Assembly (NCBI RefSeq): GCF_025149945.1
Contig: NZ_JALXVH010000018.1
Coordinates: 1 to 49,037 of the forward strand
DNA: 49,037 bases
Direction: 5' to 3'
Source: Kocuria sp. p3-SID1428
GTDB lineage: Bacteria > Actinomycetota > Actinomycetes > Actinomycetales > Micrococcaceae
How positions within the stretch are numbered: position 1 is the stretch's first letter; each line of letters begins with the position of its first letter. Below the pieces are notes generated by a model. The model had not been told where the DNA came from. It saw only the letters and a list, made by a program, of their open reading frames with translations, and made no database searches. Shown here in pieces: positions 27,054 through 35,144 of this stretch. Both the position numbers and the translations under genes were made by a program.

Positions 27054-27239
27054 GGCGGGTTGCTCTCCTCGTGGCCCAGCAGGTGCACGGGCATCGTGGC
27101 GGGATCTGGTACGGCGCGACGGGCCGCTGCTCGGCGGTGAGCCCCGCCGCGCAGTGATTGTCGCATGATCCGAGCCCGTGCGAGGCGTCGGCGCGCACCC
27201 GGTGGGGATCCGGCGCGCAGACAGTGAGAGGATAACCTC

Positions 27240-27641
27240 ATGACCCCGCCCGAGCGTGATCCGCACAGCGACGCCCGCGCCTGGGAGGACATCGTCCGCC
27301 GGCTGCAGGGCGACGACTCGCCTGCCCCGGCCGAGGAGCGGCCCCGCGGCCCCCGCGACTTCGAGCTGGCCCCGGAGCCCGGGGACGACGATCCCCTCGA
27401 GGACGACTGGCAGCCGGAGGATCCCGGCCCCGTGACCGCCGGGATGCGCCCGGGCACGATCATGGCCTGGGCCGTGCTGCTGGGCACCGCCGCCGCCATG
27501 CTCGTGCTCGGCTTCCTGCTCGACGGCCTCCCCTGGTGGCTGTGGGTCCCGGGCCTGGCCCTGGTCCTGGGCAGCCTCGCCTCGCTGTTCCAGGCTCTGC
27601 CCCAGGATCGCAGCGAGTACGACGACGGCGCCCAGGTCTGA
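27240..27641 (+). CDS. Small two-helix membrane protein of unknown function
   Basis: A 133-aa protein I cannot assign. The first 68 residues are hydrophilic and acidic (many D/E/P). Two hydrophobic helices follow (about 74-92 and 98-117), then a short acidic tail. The ATG at 27240 has GAGAGG 8 bases upstream. It is 65 bases before the acyl-CoA synthetase gene on the same strand and may be co-transcribed. Confidence 0.75.
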   Translation: MTPPERDPHSDARAWEDIVRRLQGDDSPAPAEERPRGPRDFELAPEPGDDDPLEDDWQPEDPGPVTAGMRPGTIMAWAVLLGTAAAMLVLGFLLDGLPWWLWVPGLALVLGSLASLFQALPQDRSEYDDGAQV

Positions 27642-27706
27642 GGCGCCCGCACCTGCTCTTGACGACCGACCAGCCCTGATCGTGCACGAGATGACGGAGG
27701 ATGACC

Positions 27707-29692
27707 ATGAGCATCGAAGCCGAGCCGGCCATCGTCGCCGAGCTGCAGGCCCAGCGGATCACCGACCTGCTCGACCAGCGCGCCTCCTCCCCGCAGGACC
27801 CGGTGCTCTACGAGCGCCTGCGGGCCGAGGGCTCCGTCGAGGTGCGCGCGAGCGCCTTCCGCGAAGAGGTCCGGGCCGTGGCCAAGGGACTGGTCGCGGC
27901 GGGGATCGAGCCCGGCGAGCGCGTGGGCATCCTCTCGCGCACCCGCTACGAGTGGACCCTGGTCGACTTCGCGATCTGGTGGGCCGGGGCGGTGTCCGTG
28001 CCCGTCTACGACTCCTCCTCGCCTGATCAGATCGCCTGGAACCTGGGCGATTCGCAGGCCCGCGCAGTGTTCGTGGAGGACGAGAAGCTCGAGGCCGCCG
28101 TCCGCCAGGCCGCCGCCGATCTGGCCGAGGGCAGCCTCGACGGCTTTGACGAGGCGCCTGAGCTGGAGCCCGAGCTCCGTGCCGCCGAGCGGATCTGGCG
28201 CCTGGACGGCACCGGGGACGACCTCGCGCGGCTGATCAACCTGGGCGCGGGCGTCGACGACGACGAGCTCGAGCGCCGACGCACCAGCCGCCGGCTCGAC
28301 GACACCGCCACGATCATCTACACCTCCGGCACCACCGGCCCGCCCAAGGGCTGCGAGCTCACGCACCGGAACTTCGTGTTCCTGTGCGAGAACCTGCGCC
28401 CCTTCCTGCCCCAGGTCCTCCGCCCCGGTTCCCGCACCGTGCTGTTCCTGCCCCTGGCCCACGTATTCGCCCGCATGGTGGAGGTCATCTCGGTCCACGG
28501 CGGACTCACCCTGGTCCACACCCCGGACGTGAAGACGCTGATGGGCGATCTGCAGCGCGTGCAGCCCACGTTCCTGCTGGCCGTGCCGCGCGTGTTCGAG
28601 AAGATCATGACCAGCGCCCGGCTCAAGGCGGAGAGCGGTGGGAGGCTGCGCGCCGAGATCTTCCGGCGCGCCGTCGAGGATGCGGAGGCCTTCTCCCGTC
28701 AGCGCCAGGACGGCCGCGTCTCGCCCGCGCTGAGGCTGCGTCACCGGCTGTGGGAGAGGCTCGTCTACGCGCCGCTGCGCGCGGCCATGGGCGGGCGCGT
28801 GCGCTGGGCGATCTCCGGCGGCGCGGCCCTGGGCGAGGAGCTCGCGCACACCCTGAACGGGATGGGGATCTTCGTGGTCGAGGGCTACGGCCTGACCGAG
28901 ACCACGGCTCCGGTGGCCGCGAACACCCCGCGCACGGCGGCGCTGGGCACCGTCGGGCGTCCCCTGCCCGGGCATGAGCTGCGCCTGGCCGAAGACGGCG
29001 AGATCGAGGTCCGCGGCCCGCATGTGCTCGCCCGCTACCACGGGCGCCCCGACCTCACCGACGGGGCCCTGCACGACGGCTGGTTCGCCACCGGCGACCT
29101 CGGCTCCCTGGACGAGCGCGGCATGCTGCGGGTCACCGGGCGCAAGAAGGAGATCCTGGTGACGGCCGGGGGCAAGAACGTGATCCCCGACGTCCTCGAG
29201 AGCCCCATCCGCACTGCGGCCATCATCAGCCAGTGCATGGTCCTCGGCGACGGCCGCCGGTTCATCGCCGCGCTGATCACCCTGGACGCGGAGCTGCTGC
29301 CGCAGTGCCTGCGCGGCCTGGGTCTGGATCCGTCGATGAGTCCTGCGCAGGCCGCCGAGCACCCGGCCGTGATCGAGCACGTCCAGGAGATCGTGGACTT
29401 CGCCAACCGCCGTGTCTCCAAGGCCGAGGGCATCAGCGCCTTCCAGATCCTGCCCGTGGACTTCACCCCAGCCTCCGGGCACCTCACGCCGTCGCTGAAG
29501 CTGCGCCGTGCGGTGATCCTGCGGGAGTTCGCCGAGCAGATCGAGGAGATCTACTCCCGACCCGCCCCGGCGCCCCGCCAGGAGATGACCCGCGAGCGCG
29601 CCGCCCAGCTGCGCGAGGAGTTCCGCGGACTGCGCGATCGTCTGCGCGATTCTGCGGAGTCCGTGCGAGGGCGCAGGCCGGATGGACAATGA
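27707..29692 (+). CDS. Long-chain fatty acyl-CoA synthetase (FadD15-like)
   Basis: AMP-forming ligase that activates long-chain fatty acids to acyl-CoA. The 661-aa protein has the AMP-binding motif IIYTSGTTGPPKG, EGYGLTETTAP, GWFATGDLG and the C-terminal catalytic-lysine region GRKKEILVTAGGKNV. I chose the ATG at 27707 because GGAGG at 27696-27700 is 6 bases away; the ATG at 27701 directly abuts it. The stop overlaps the MFS start as ATGA, so the two are probably coupled. Synteny with Rv2187 (fadD15) is consistent. Confidence 0.92.
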   Translation: MSIEAEPAIVAELQAQRITDLLDQRASSPQDPVLYERLRAEGSVEVRASAFREEVRAVAKGLVAAGIEPGERVGILSRTRYEWTLVDFAIWWAGAVSVPVYDSSSPDQIAWNLGDSQARAVFVEDEKLEAAVRQAAADLAEGSLDGFDEAPELEPELRAAERIWRLDGTGDDLARLINLGAGVDDDELERRRTSRRLDDTATIIYTSGTTGPPKGCELTHRNFVFLCENLRPFLPQVLRPGSRTVLFLPLAHVFARMVEVISVHGGLTLVHTPDVKTLMGDLQRVQPTFLLAVPRVFEKIMTSARLKAESGGRLRAEIFRRAVEDAEAFSRQRQDGRVSPALRLRHRLWERLVYAPLRAAMGGRVRWAISGGAALGEELAHTLNGMGIFVVEGYGLTETTAPVAANTPRTAALGTVGRPLPGHELRLAEDGEIEVRGPHVLARYHGRPDLTDGALHDGWFATGDLGSLDERGMLRVTGRKKEILVTAGGKNVIPDVLESPIRTAAIISQCMVLGDGRRFIAALITLDAELLPQCLRGLGLDPSMSPAQAAEHPAVIEHVQEIVDFANRRVSKAEGISAFQILPVDFTPASGHLTPSLKLRRAVILREFAEQIEEIYSRPAPAPRQEMTRERAAQLREEFRGLRDRLRDSAESVRGRRPDGQ

Positions 29693-30984
29693 CGCCAGGC
29701 GCCTCCGTGACGCCTCCGGCAGAGGATCCGCAGCGCCTCCGTCGGGCCCGGATGGGGGCAGCGCTGCTGTTCCTGGTCAACGGCGCGGTCTTCGCGAACC
29801 TGCTGCCGCGTCTGCCGCAGATCAAGGACGCCTTCGAGCTGTCGAACACCGCCTACGGGTTCGTGGTGATCGCCTTCCCCCTGGGCTCGCTGCTGGCCGG
29901 AACCGCTCCGGCTCCCATCCTGCGGCGCTGGGGGTCCGGCCGCACGGCTGTGGCGGGCTCCGTCGCCATCGCGGTCATGATCACGCTGGCAGGCGTCTCC
30001 GGAGACATCGGCGGGGGCCTGCTGGTGCTGCTGGCCTACCTCGTGGCCCTGATGCTGGCCGGAATGCTCGATGCCATCACCGACACCGCCCAGAACGCTC
30101 AGGCCCTCGAGGTCCAGCGCGGCACGGGCAGATCGATCCTGAACTCGATGCACGCCCTGTGGAGCCTCGGCTCCGTGATCGGCGGCCTCATGGGCACCGC
30201 TGCGCTGGCGCTGCACGTGCCGCTGGGCATCCATCTGCTGTGCTCAGGCGCGATCTTCACAGCGGTGGCGCTGATGGCGGGAACCCGTGTGCTCACCGCC
30301 GACGAGGTCGCCACGCTGCGCACCGTTCCCGCGGGCGAGGCGGCGGCCGGGAATGAGGGGTCGGCCGGCACGGTGGGGACGGCGACTGGTGCGGCCTCGG
30401 CCGGGCGCGGGACGAGTGCGTCTGCGCGCCGGGCCGTCGGCATGCTCGTGCTGATCACGCTGGTGGCGATCACCGGCGTGATGGTCGAGGACCTCGGGCA
30501 GAACTGGTCGGCGCTGTACCTGCGCCAGGTCCTCGACTCTCCCGCCACGATCGCGGGACTCGGTCTGGTGGCGCTGATGTGCGCGCAGTTCCTGGGGCGG
30601 CTGATGGGCGATCGGATGGTTGACCGTTTCGGGGATGCCGCCATGGCCCGGTGCGGAGCTGCGGGGATCGCCGTGGGCATCGCCCTAGTGGTCATCGCCC
30701 CGGTCTCCGCAGTGGCGATCGCCGGGTTCTTCCTGGCCGGCCTCGGCTCGGCCACGCTGGTGCCTTCTGCCTATCACGCCGCCGATCTGGTGCCGGGTCT
30801 GCGTCCTGGCACGGGGCTCACGGTGGTGAGCTGGCTGATGCGCGGGGCGTTCCTGTCGCTCTCGCCGTTCGTGGGCGCCGTCTCCGACGTCGTGGGTCTG
30901 CGCCTGGCGCTGCTGATCATCCCGGTGATGGCGGTCCTCGCCCTGCTCGCCGCCGGTCGCCTGCGCCAGCCCGCCCCCGCCTGA
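29689..30984 (+). CDS. MFS transporter, sugar-porter/YbjJ-like
   Basis: Twelve-helix major facilitator protein of 431 aa. The N-half has FANLLPRLPQIKDAFELSNTAYG, typical of YbjJ-like/FucP-like transporters, and the signature SMHALWSLGSVIGG. A hydrophilic G/T/A-rich loop of about 45 residues (about 205-250) separates the two six-helix halves. The ATG at 29689 overlaps the stop of the acyl-CoA synthetase by four bases. Substrate unknown. Confidence 0.85.
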   Translation: MTPGASVTPPAEDPQRLRRARMGAALLFLVNGAVFANLLPRLPQIKDAFELSNTAYGFVVIAFPLGSLLAGTAPAPILRRWGSGRTAVAGSVAIAVMITLAGVSGDIGGGLLVLLAYLVALMLAGMLDAITDTAQNAQALEVQRGTGRSILNSMHALWSLGSVIGGLMGTAALALHVPLGIHLLCSGAIFTAVALMAGTRVLTADEVATLRTVPAGEAAAGNEGSAGTVGTATGAASAGRGTSASARRAVGMLVLITLVAITGVMVEDLGQNWSALYLRQVLDSPATIAGLGLVALMCAQFLGRLMGDRMVDRFGDAAMARCGAAGIAVGIALVVIAPVSAVAIAGFFLAGLGSATLVPSAYHAADLVPGLRPGTGLTVVSWLMRGAFLSLSPFVGAVSDVVGLRLALLIIPVMAVLALLAAGRLRQPAPA

Positions 30985-31032
30985 GCCCACGCTGAGTCGT
31001 CCGCCTCCGCAGGCATCCGACCGAGCAGCGGA

Positions 31033-31096
31033 AGGGGCGGTGGGCCCCTCCCGCAGACATCAAGCGAAGCAGTCAAGGGAGGGGCCCACCGCCCCT
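31033..31096. terminator. Bidirectional terminator, 20-bp stem
   Basis: Arms at 31033-31052 (AGGGGCGGTGGGCCCCTCCC) and 31077-31096 are perfect reverse complements, with a 24-base loop. It sits between the convergent MFS and mycothione reductase genes and would end transcripts from both sides. Confidence 0.85.
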
Positions 31097-31125
31097 ACCC
31101 GCCCAGGAACCGACCCGCAGACGAG

Positions 31126-32580
31126 TCAGTGCTCGAGCGCCACAGCCCCGTCGACCTGGACGTCGAGCCCGAGCAGCGCGTTCTCCACGACCTCGGCCAG
31201 CGCGGGGTGGATCCAGTACTGGCCGCGTGCCATCGAGGCGGCGTCGAGGCCGAAGCTCATGGCCTGGATCAGCGGCTGGATCAGCGACGACGACGCCTCC
31301 CCGATCAGGTGCGCGCCCAGCAGCTGGCCGGTGGCCCGGTCGGCGATCAGCTTGCACAGCCCGTGCCGGTCCTCCATGGCCCATCCGTAGGCGACGTCGC
31401 CGAACTCCTGGGCCTTCACGGTGATCTCGGTGCCGTTCGCCTCGGCCCACTCGCGAGCCTCGGGCTCGGTCATGCCCACGGAGGCGATCTGCGGGTGGGT
31501 GAACACTGCCGAGGGCACGAAGCGGTGATCGCTGCGCAGCAGGGACTGCGGGTTCAGGAGGTTGTGGGCGACCACCCGGGCCTCGTGGTTGGCCACGTGC
31601 TTGAGCTGCGAGGGGCTGCAGATGTCGCCCAGCGCCCACACGCCCGGCACGACCTCGCCTTCCGGGGACAGGACGCGCTGGTGCTCGTCGACGCGCAGCA
31701 GGTGCGTGGACTCGTCCACGCCGAGACCGCCGGCCGCCGGGTCCAGCAGGTCGGTGGCGGGGCGGCGGCCGGTGGCCAGCAGGACGATGTCGGCGACGTC
31801 CTCGCGCACCTCCCCCGCCGGTGCGCCGCCGTCGCCGCTGGCCAGCGAGCGGACGGTCACGGTGCCGTCCCCGTTGTCGACGATCGCATCGATCCCCTGG
31901 TGCAGCGCCAGATCCCACTGCTCGGAGGCTGCTGCGGTGAAGCGCTCCACGATCTCGGCGTCATGGCCGCGCAGCAGCCGGCCGGAGCGGTTGAGCTGAA
32001 CGACCGCCGAGCCCAGGCCGTGGAAGATATGCGCGAACTCGGCGGCGATGAAGCCGCCGCCCACCACGACCACGCGCCGCGGCAGCTCGTCGATGCGCAT
32101 CACAGTGTCGGAGGTGTGCACCTGCGGCAGGTCCTCGCCGGGCACCCCGGGGGTGGTGACGTGCGAGCCGGAGGCGATCACGATCTGCTCGGCCTCGAGC
32201 TGCTCGCCGGAGTCCGTGATGAGAGTACGCGGGCCTGTGAAGCGCACGTGCTCCTGGTAGACCGTCACGTTCGGCAGCGACTGCCGGTAGGCCAGCCCGC
32301 CTACGGAGATGGCGTCGATGCGCCCGAAGATCCGGTCGCGGATCTCCCGCCACCGCACGTCCTCGACCCGGGCGCTCACGCCGAGCCGATCGACGTCGCG
32401 CGCGGACTGCGCCACCTCGGCCGGATAGACGTACATCTTGGTGGGGATGCAGCCGACATTGATGCAGGTGCCGCCGAAGATCCCGCCGTCGATCAGCGCG
32501 ACCTCCAGTCCGTCGTAGTCCTCCGAGAGGATCGTGTTGCCCGAGCCCGAGCCGATGATGATGATGTCGAAGCGTCGCAT
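31126..32580 (-). CDS. mtr: Mycothione reductase
   Basis: FAD- and NADPH-dependent disulfide reductase that regenerates mycothiol, the actinobacterial glutathione substitute. The 484-aa protein begins RRFDIIIIGSGSGNT (FAD loop) and has the redox pair C39-x4-C44 in GGTCINVGCIPTK. The NADPH loop is VVVGGGFIAAEFAH, with GVWALGDI further on. The C-terminal YWIHPALAEVVENAL supplies the His-Glu dyad. The start is ATG at 32580. The SD-like GAGAGG is too close to use, while TACAGT lies 7 bases upstream, so it is probably leaderless. It is divergent from the ParA gene. Confidence 0.95.
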   Translation of the reverse strand: MRRFDIIIIGSGSGNTILSEDYDGLEVALIDGGIFGGTCINVGCIPTKMYVYPAEVAQSARDVDRLGVSARVEDVRWREIRDRIFGRIDAISVGGLAYRQSLPNVTVYQEHVRFTGPRTLITDSGEQLEAEQIVIASGSHVTTPGVPGEDLPQVHTSDTVMRIDELPRRVVVVGGGFIAAEFAHIFHGLGSAVVQLNRSGRLLRGHDAEIVERFTAAASEQWDLALHQGIDAIVDNGDGTVTVRSLASGDGGAPAGEVREDVADIVLLATGRRPATDLLDPAAGGLGVDESTHLLRVDEHQRVLSPEGEVVPGVWALGDICSPSQLKHVANHEARVVAHNLLNPQSLLRSDHRFVPSAVFTHPQIASVGMTEPEAREWAEANGTEITVKAQEFGDVAYGWAMEDRHGLCKLIADRATGQLLGAHLIGEASSSLIQPLIQAMSFGLDAASMARGQYWIHPALAEVVENALLGLDVQVDGAVALEH

Positions 32581-32587
32581 GCCTCTC

Positions 32588-32593
32588 ACTGTA
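32588..32593 (-). promoter_or_regulatory. -10 element of a leaderless mtr promoter
   Basis: On the minus strand, TACAGT, then GAGAGGC (7 bases), then the ATG of mtr. The spacing fits a transcript starting at the A of ATG. No clear -35 is visible. Confidence 0.45.
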
Positions 32594-32719
32594 TCGGCGC
32601 GGCGGCGCGCGCCCGCCCCTGCCTGCCGGGCGTGCGGCGCTGGGTACCATGAGGGCGCCCGCCTGTTCCCCTCGGGGACATCCCCAGAGGCGGACGCGTC
32701 GACGTCGGAGGATCCCACT

Positions 32720-33529
32720 GTGCAGATCGTGAGCATCTCGAGCCTCAAGGGCGGGGTCGGCAAGTCCTCCGTGGCCCTCGGCCTGGCCTCGGCGGCCATG
32801 GACGACGGCCATCGCGTCCTCGTGGTCGACCTCGATCCGCATGCCGATGCCACCACCGGCCTCGGCGCGGCCGCGCGCAGCTCAGCGGACGTGGGCTCGG
32901 TGCTCAACGGCCGCGTGGCCCGCTCCGGCGCCCGCGCTGCGGCCGTGCCCTCAGCGTGGATCGAGCGAGAGCAGGCAGCATCCCGTGACAGCGGGCGCAG
33001 CAGCTCGGCACGACTGGACGTGCTGCCGGGCTCGTCGAGCTCCTCGCGCCTGGACCGCTCGACCTTCCGCGGCAAGGACCTCGATCGGCTCTCCCGCGCC
33101 CTCGAGGGCTTGGACACGGACTACGACCTGGTGCTCGTGGACTGCCCGCCGAATCTCAACGCGCTGACCCGGCTGGCCTGGGCCGCCTCGGACAAGGTGC
33201 TCACCGTGGCCGAGCCCTCGCTGTTCTCCGTGGCCGGCGCGCAGCGCACCATGACCGCGATCGGCCAGTTCGAGGCCAGCTCCCGGCGCGCCGTCCCCTC
33301 GGCCTCCGTGCTGGTCAACAAGGTCGCCGACGACGACACCGAGCACCGTCACCGCGTGGCCGAGCTGCAGGAGCTGTTCGGCGCCCTGCTGGTATCCCCC
33401 GTCATCCCGGATCGCGCCGTGTGGCACCGCGCGCAGGGCGCAGCCTGGCCGATCCACCGCTGGCCGGGGGCGCAGGCTGCGGACATGGCCTCGCGGTTCA
33501 CCTCGATCCTGCGCGGCCTGATGGACTGA
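32720..33529 (+). CDS. ParA/MinD-family ATPase
   Basis: Orphan ParA-family P-loop ATPase of 269 aa. It has the deviant Walker A KGGVGKSS at 10-17, the Walker B-like VLVVDLDPHADAT, and YDLVLVDCPPNLNALTR. A serine-rich stretch (about residues 75-115) is inserted between them. Starts GTG at 32720 with GGAGG 8 bases upstream; TACCAT at 32645-32650 is a possible -10. No ParB gene or obvious parS site is near, so it is more likely a cargo-positioning ATPase than the chromosome segregation ParA. That is inference. Confidence 0.85.
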   Translation: MQIVSISSLKGGVGKSSVALGLASAAMDDGHRVLVVDLDPHADATTGLGAAARSSADVGSVLNGRVARSGARAAAVPSAWIEREQAASRDSGRSSSARLDVLPGSSSSSRLDRSTFRGKDLDRLSRALEGLDTDYDLVLVDCPPNLNALTRLAWAASDKVLTVAEPSLFSVAGAQRTMTAIGQFEASSRRAVPSASVLVNKVADDDTEHRHRVAELQELFGALLVSPVIPDRAVWHRAQGAAWPIHRWPGAQAADMASRFTSILRGLMD

Positions 33530-33828
33530 GCCGGCGTCGTCGGCGGCGCACGAGCGGCCGGTGCCCCTGGCACCTGGTCATAGACCGGCCGATCTCCCGC
33601 TTCACCCACGTCGAGGGGCCGATTCGGCACGCCACAACCATCGACAGGCCTCTCTGCCACCGATTCGACGCGGAACCGGTGGCGAATCGGCCAGTCGATG
33701 AGTCAACGGTGGCGAAGCGGCCCGTCGATGTGTCGGAAGCAACGTGACGGCCCGATGACCTCGATGGATCTCCGGCGGAGAATCGGGCGGCCGGGGCAGC
33801 TCATGCTGCGCAGCGACCGGGGTGCGGG
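33530..33828. other. Gene-free interval with degenerate ~30-bp repeats
   Basis: About 300 bases between the convergent ParA and MerR genes. No gene is supported. It contains five clear and one partial copies of a degenerate unit around CATCGAC-GGCCGATTCGCCACC, in two opposing orientations (33579-33766). See the separate repeat entry. Confidence 0.6.
33579..33766. repeat. Cluster of opposed ~30-bp repeat units
   Basis: Plus-orientation units lie at 33579-33606, 33608-33633 and 33639-33662. Reverse-orientation units lie at 33678-33700 (GGTGGCGAATCGGCCAGTCG...) and 33708-33730 (GGTGGCGAAGCGGCCCGTCG...), with a partial one near 33744-33766. Starts step by about 30 bp, and the two orientations meet near 33665-33675. 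The reverse pair matches at about 21 of 23 bases; the plus units are more diverged. Confidence 0.6.
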
Positions 33829-34467
33829 TCAGCTGACGTTCTGCTGGCGGCGCGCACGCCGGGCGGAGAGCTCGTCGCCGGGGAACTCGCCGGTCTCCCC
33901 CTCGCCGTTGGCGGGAGGGGTGCCCGCCAGGGAGCCTTCGACCTCGCGCCACACGCGGCCCACGGCGATGCCGAAGACGCCCTGACCGCCCTGGACGAGG
34001 TCGATGACCTCCTCCTGGGAGGTGCACTCGTAGACCGAGGCGCCGTCGCTCATCAGCGTCAGCCGGGCCAGGTCCTCCACGCCGCGCTCGTGCAGCGCGT
34101 GAACGGCCGAGCGGATCTGCTGCAGCGAGACGCCGGTGTCCAGCAGACGCTTGACGATCTTGAGCACGACGATGTCGCGGAAGCTGTAGAGGCGCTGCGT
34201 GCCGGAGCCCTTGGCGCTGCGCACGGTGGGCTCCACGAGCTCGGTGCGCGCCCAGTAGTCGAGCTGGCGGTAGGTGATGCCGGCGATCTTGCAGGCGGTG
34301 GCGCCGCGGTAGCCGACGGTGTCGTCCAGGGCCTGGCGCTCGTCGTCGAAGAGGACGCCCTGCGTTCCGCCCGTCAGGGACGTGAAGATCGGCAGGATGG
34401 GATCCTCAGCGAGGAGCTCGTCCGGGAAACCGGCGGAGAGGTGCTCGACGTGCTCGGTGTCCTTCAC
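33829..34467 (-). CDS. MerR-family transcriptional regulator (Rv1830-like)
   Basis: A 212-aa regulator with a MerR helix-turn-helix at about 57-100 (TACKIAGITYRQLDYWARTELV, then SGTQRLYSFRDIVVLKIVKRLLD). Unlike classic MerR it has an N-terminal extension of about 50 residues and no metal-binding cysteines. The C-terminal half is a coiled or low-complexity effector region. Starts GTG at 34467 with GGGAGGA. It is the last gene of the FHA-FtsR-DUF151-MerR block, in the same order as Rv1827-Rv1830. Confidence 0.88.
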   Translation of the reverse strand: MKDTEHVEHLSAGFPDELLAEDPILPIFTSLTGGTQGVLFDDERQALDDTVGYRGATACKIAGITYRQLDYWARTELVEPTVRSAKGSGTQRLYSFRDIVVLKIVKRLLDTGVSLQQIRSAVHALHERGVEDLARLTLMSDGASVYECTSQEEVIDLVQGGQGVFGIAVGRVWREVEGSLAGTPPANGEGETGEFPGDELSARRARRQQNVS

Positions 34468-34561
34468 GCGCGTCCTCCCTTCCTGTGCTGCCGATGACGT
34501 CCCGCGGCAGATGCCGGAGGCGGAAGCGGATCCGATGGACCCGCTCGCAGAAGTCTACCCG

Positions 34562-35101
34562 TCAGCCCTGGAAATCCTCGGGATCCACCGTGTCCAGGAA
34601 GTCGCGGAAGCGTCGGACCTGCCGGTCGGCCTCCTCGGGGCCTGCGGAATCGTTCTCGCCGGCGGCCGTGTCGCCGGGCTCGCGCAGCTCGCCGTCCCCG
34701 GTCATGATCAGCCCGGCCTGCTCCAGCACGGACGATGCGCACAGCACGGGGCATTCGACGCGCACCGCCAGGGCGATGGCATCCGAGGCGCGGGAGTCCA
34801 CCACGGTGCCGTCGTCGAAGACCAGCGCGGCGTGGAATACCGTGTCCTCGACCATGTGCACGCGCACCCGCTCGAGGCTGCGCCCGAAGGCCGAGGCGAC
34901 CGAGACCAGCAGATCGTGGGTCAGCGGGCGGGGCGCCTCGATGCCCTGCACCGCGAAGACGATCGAGGTCGCCTCGGAGCTGCCCACCCAGATCGGCACG
35001 TAGCGCTGTCCTTCTGCTTCCCGAAGCACCACGACGGGCTGCGCCGAGGGCAGGTCCATGCGCACCCCCTCGATCTCCATGAGGTGATCCTGCTGCGCCA
35101 T
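34562..35101 (-). CDS. DUF151 bifunctional nuclease-domain protein
   Basis: A 179-aa protein of the DUF151 (BFN) family; members in plants have DNase/RNase activity, and the bacterial role is unclear. Key segments are PVVVLREAEGQRYVPIWVGSSEA, VHMVEDTVFHAALVF (in pieces) and SRASDAIALAVR. The C-tail (about 135-179) is acidic. The ATG at 35101 has AAAGGAG; the frame is open for 35 more unconserved codons. It lies between the two MerR genes, as in mycobacteria and corynebacteria. Confidence 0.88.
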   Translation of the reverse strand: MAQQDHLMEIEGVRMDLPSAQPVVVLREAEGQRYVPIWVGSSEATSIVFAVQGIEAPRPLTHDLLVSVASAFGRSLERVRVHMVEDTVFHAALVFDDGTVVDSRASDAIALAVRVECPVLCASSVLEQAGLIMTGDGELREPGDTAAGENDSAGPEEADRQVRRFRDFLDTVDPEDFQG

Positions 35102-35144
35102 GGCGCTCCTTTCCGAATCGATCGCCGCCGGTACGAGTGCGGCC

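Noticed and set aside
27701..27706. ATG at 27701 for the acyl-CoA synthetase
   Set aside because: It directly abuts GGAGG, leaving no spacing; the ATG at 27707 is 6 bases away.
33421..33747. Small plus-strand gene spanning the repeat cluster
   Set aside because: The frame overlaps the 3' end of the ParA gene, has no ribosome site and its repeats follow from the DNA repeats.
33579..33766. CRISPR array
   Set aside because: Units are degenerate, occur in both orientations and have no unique spacers of constant length; no cas genes are near.
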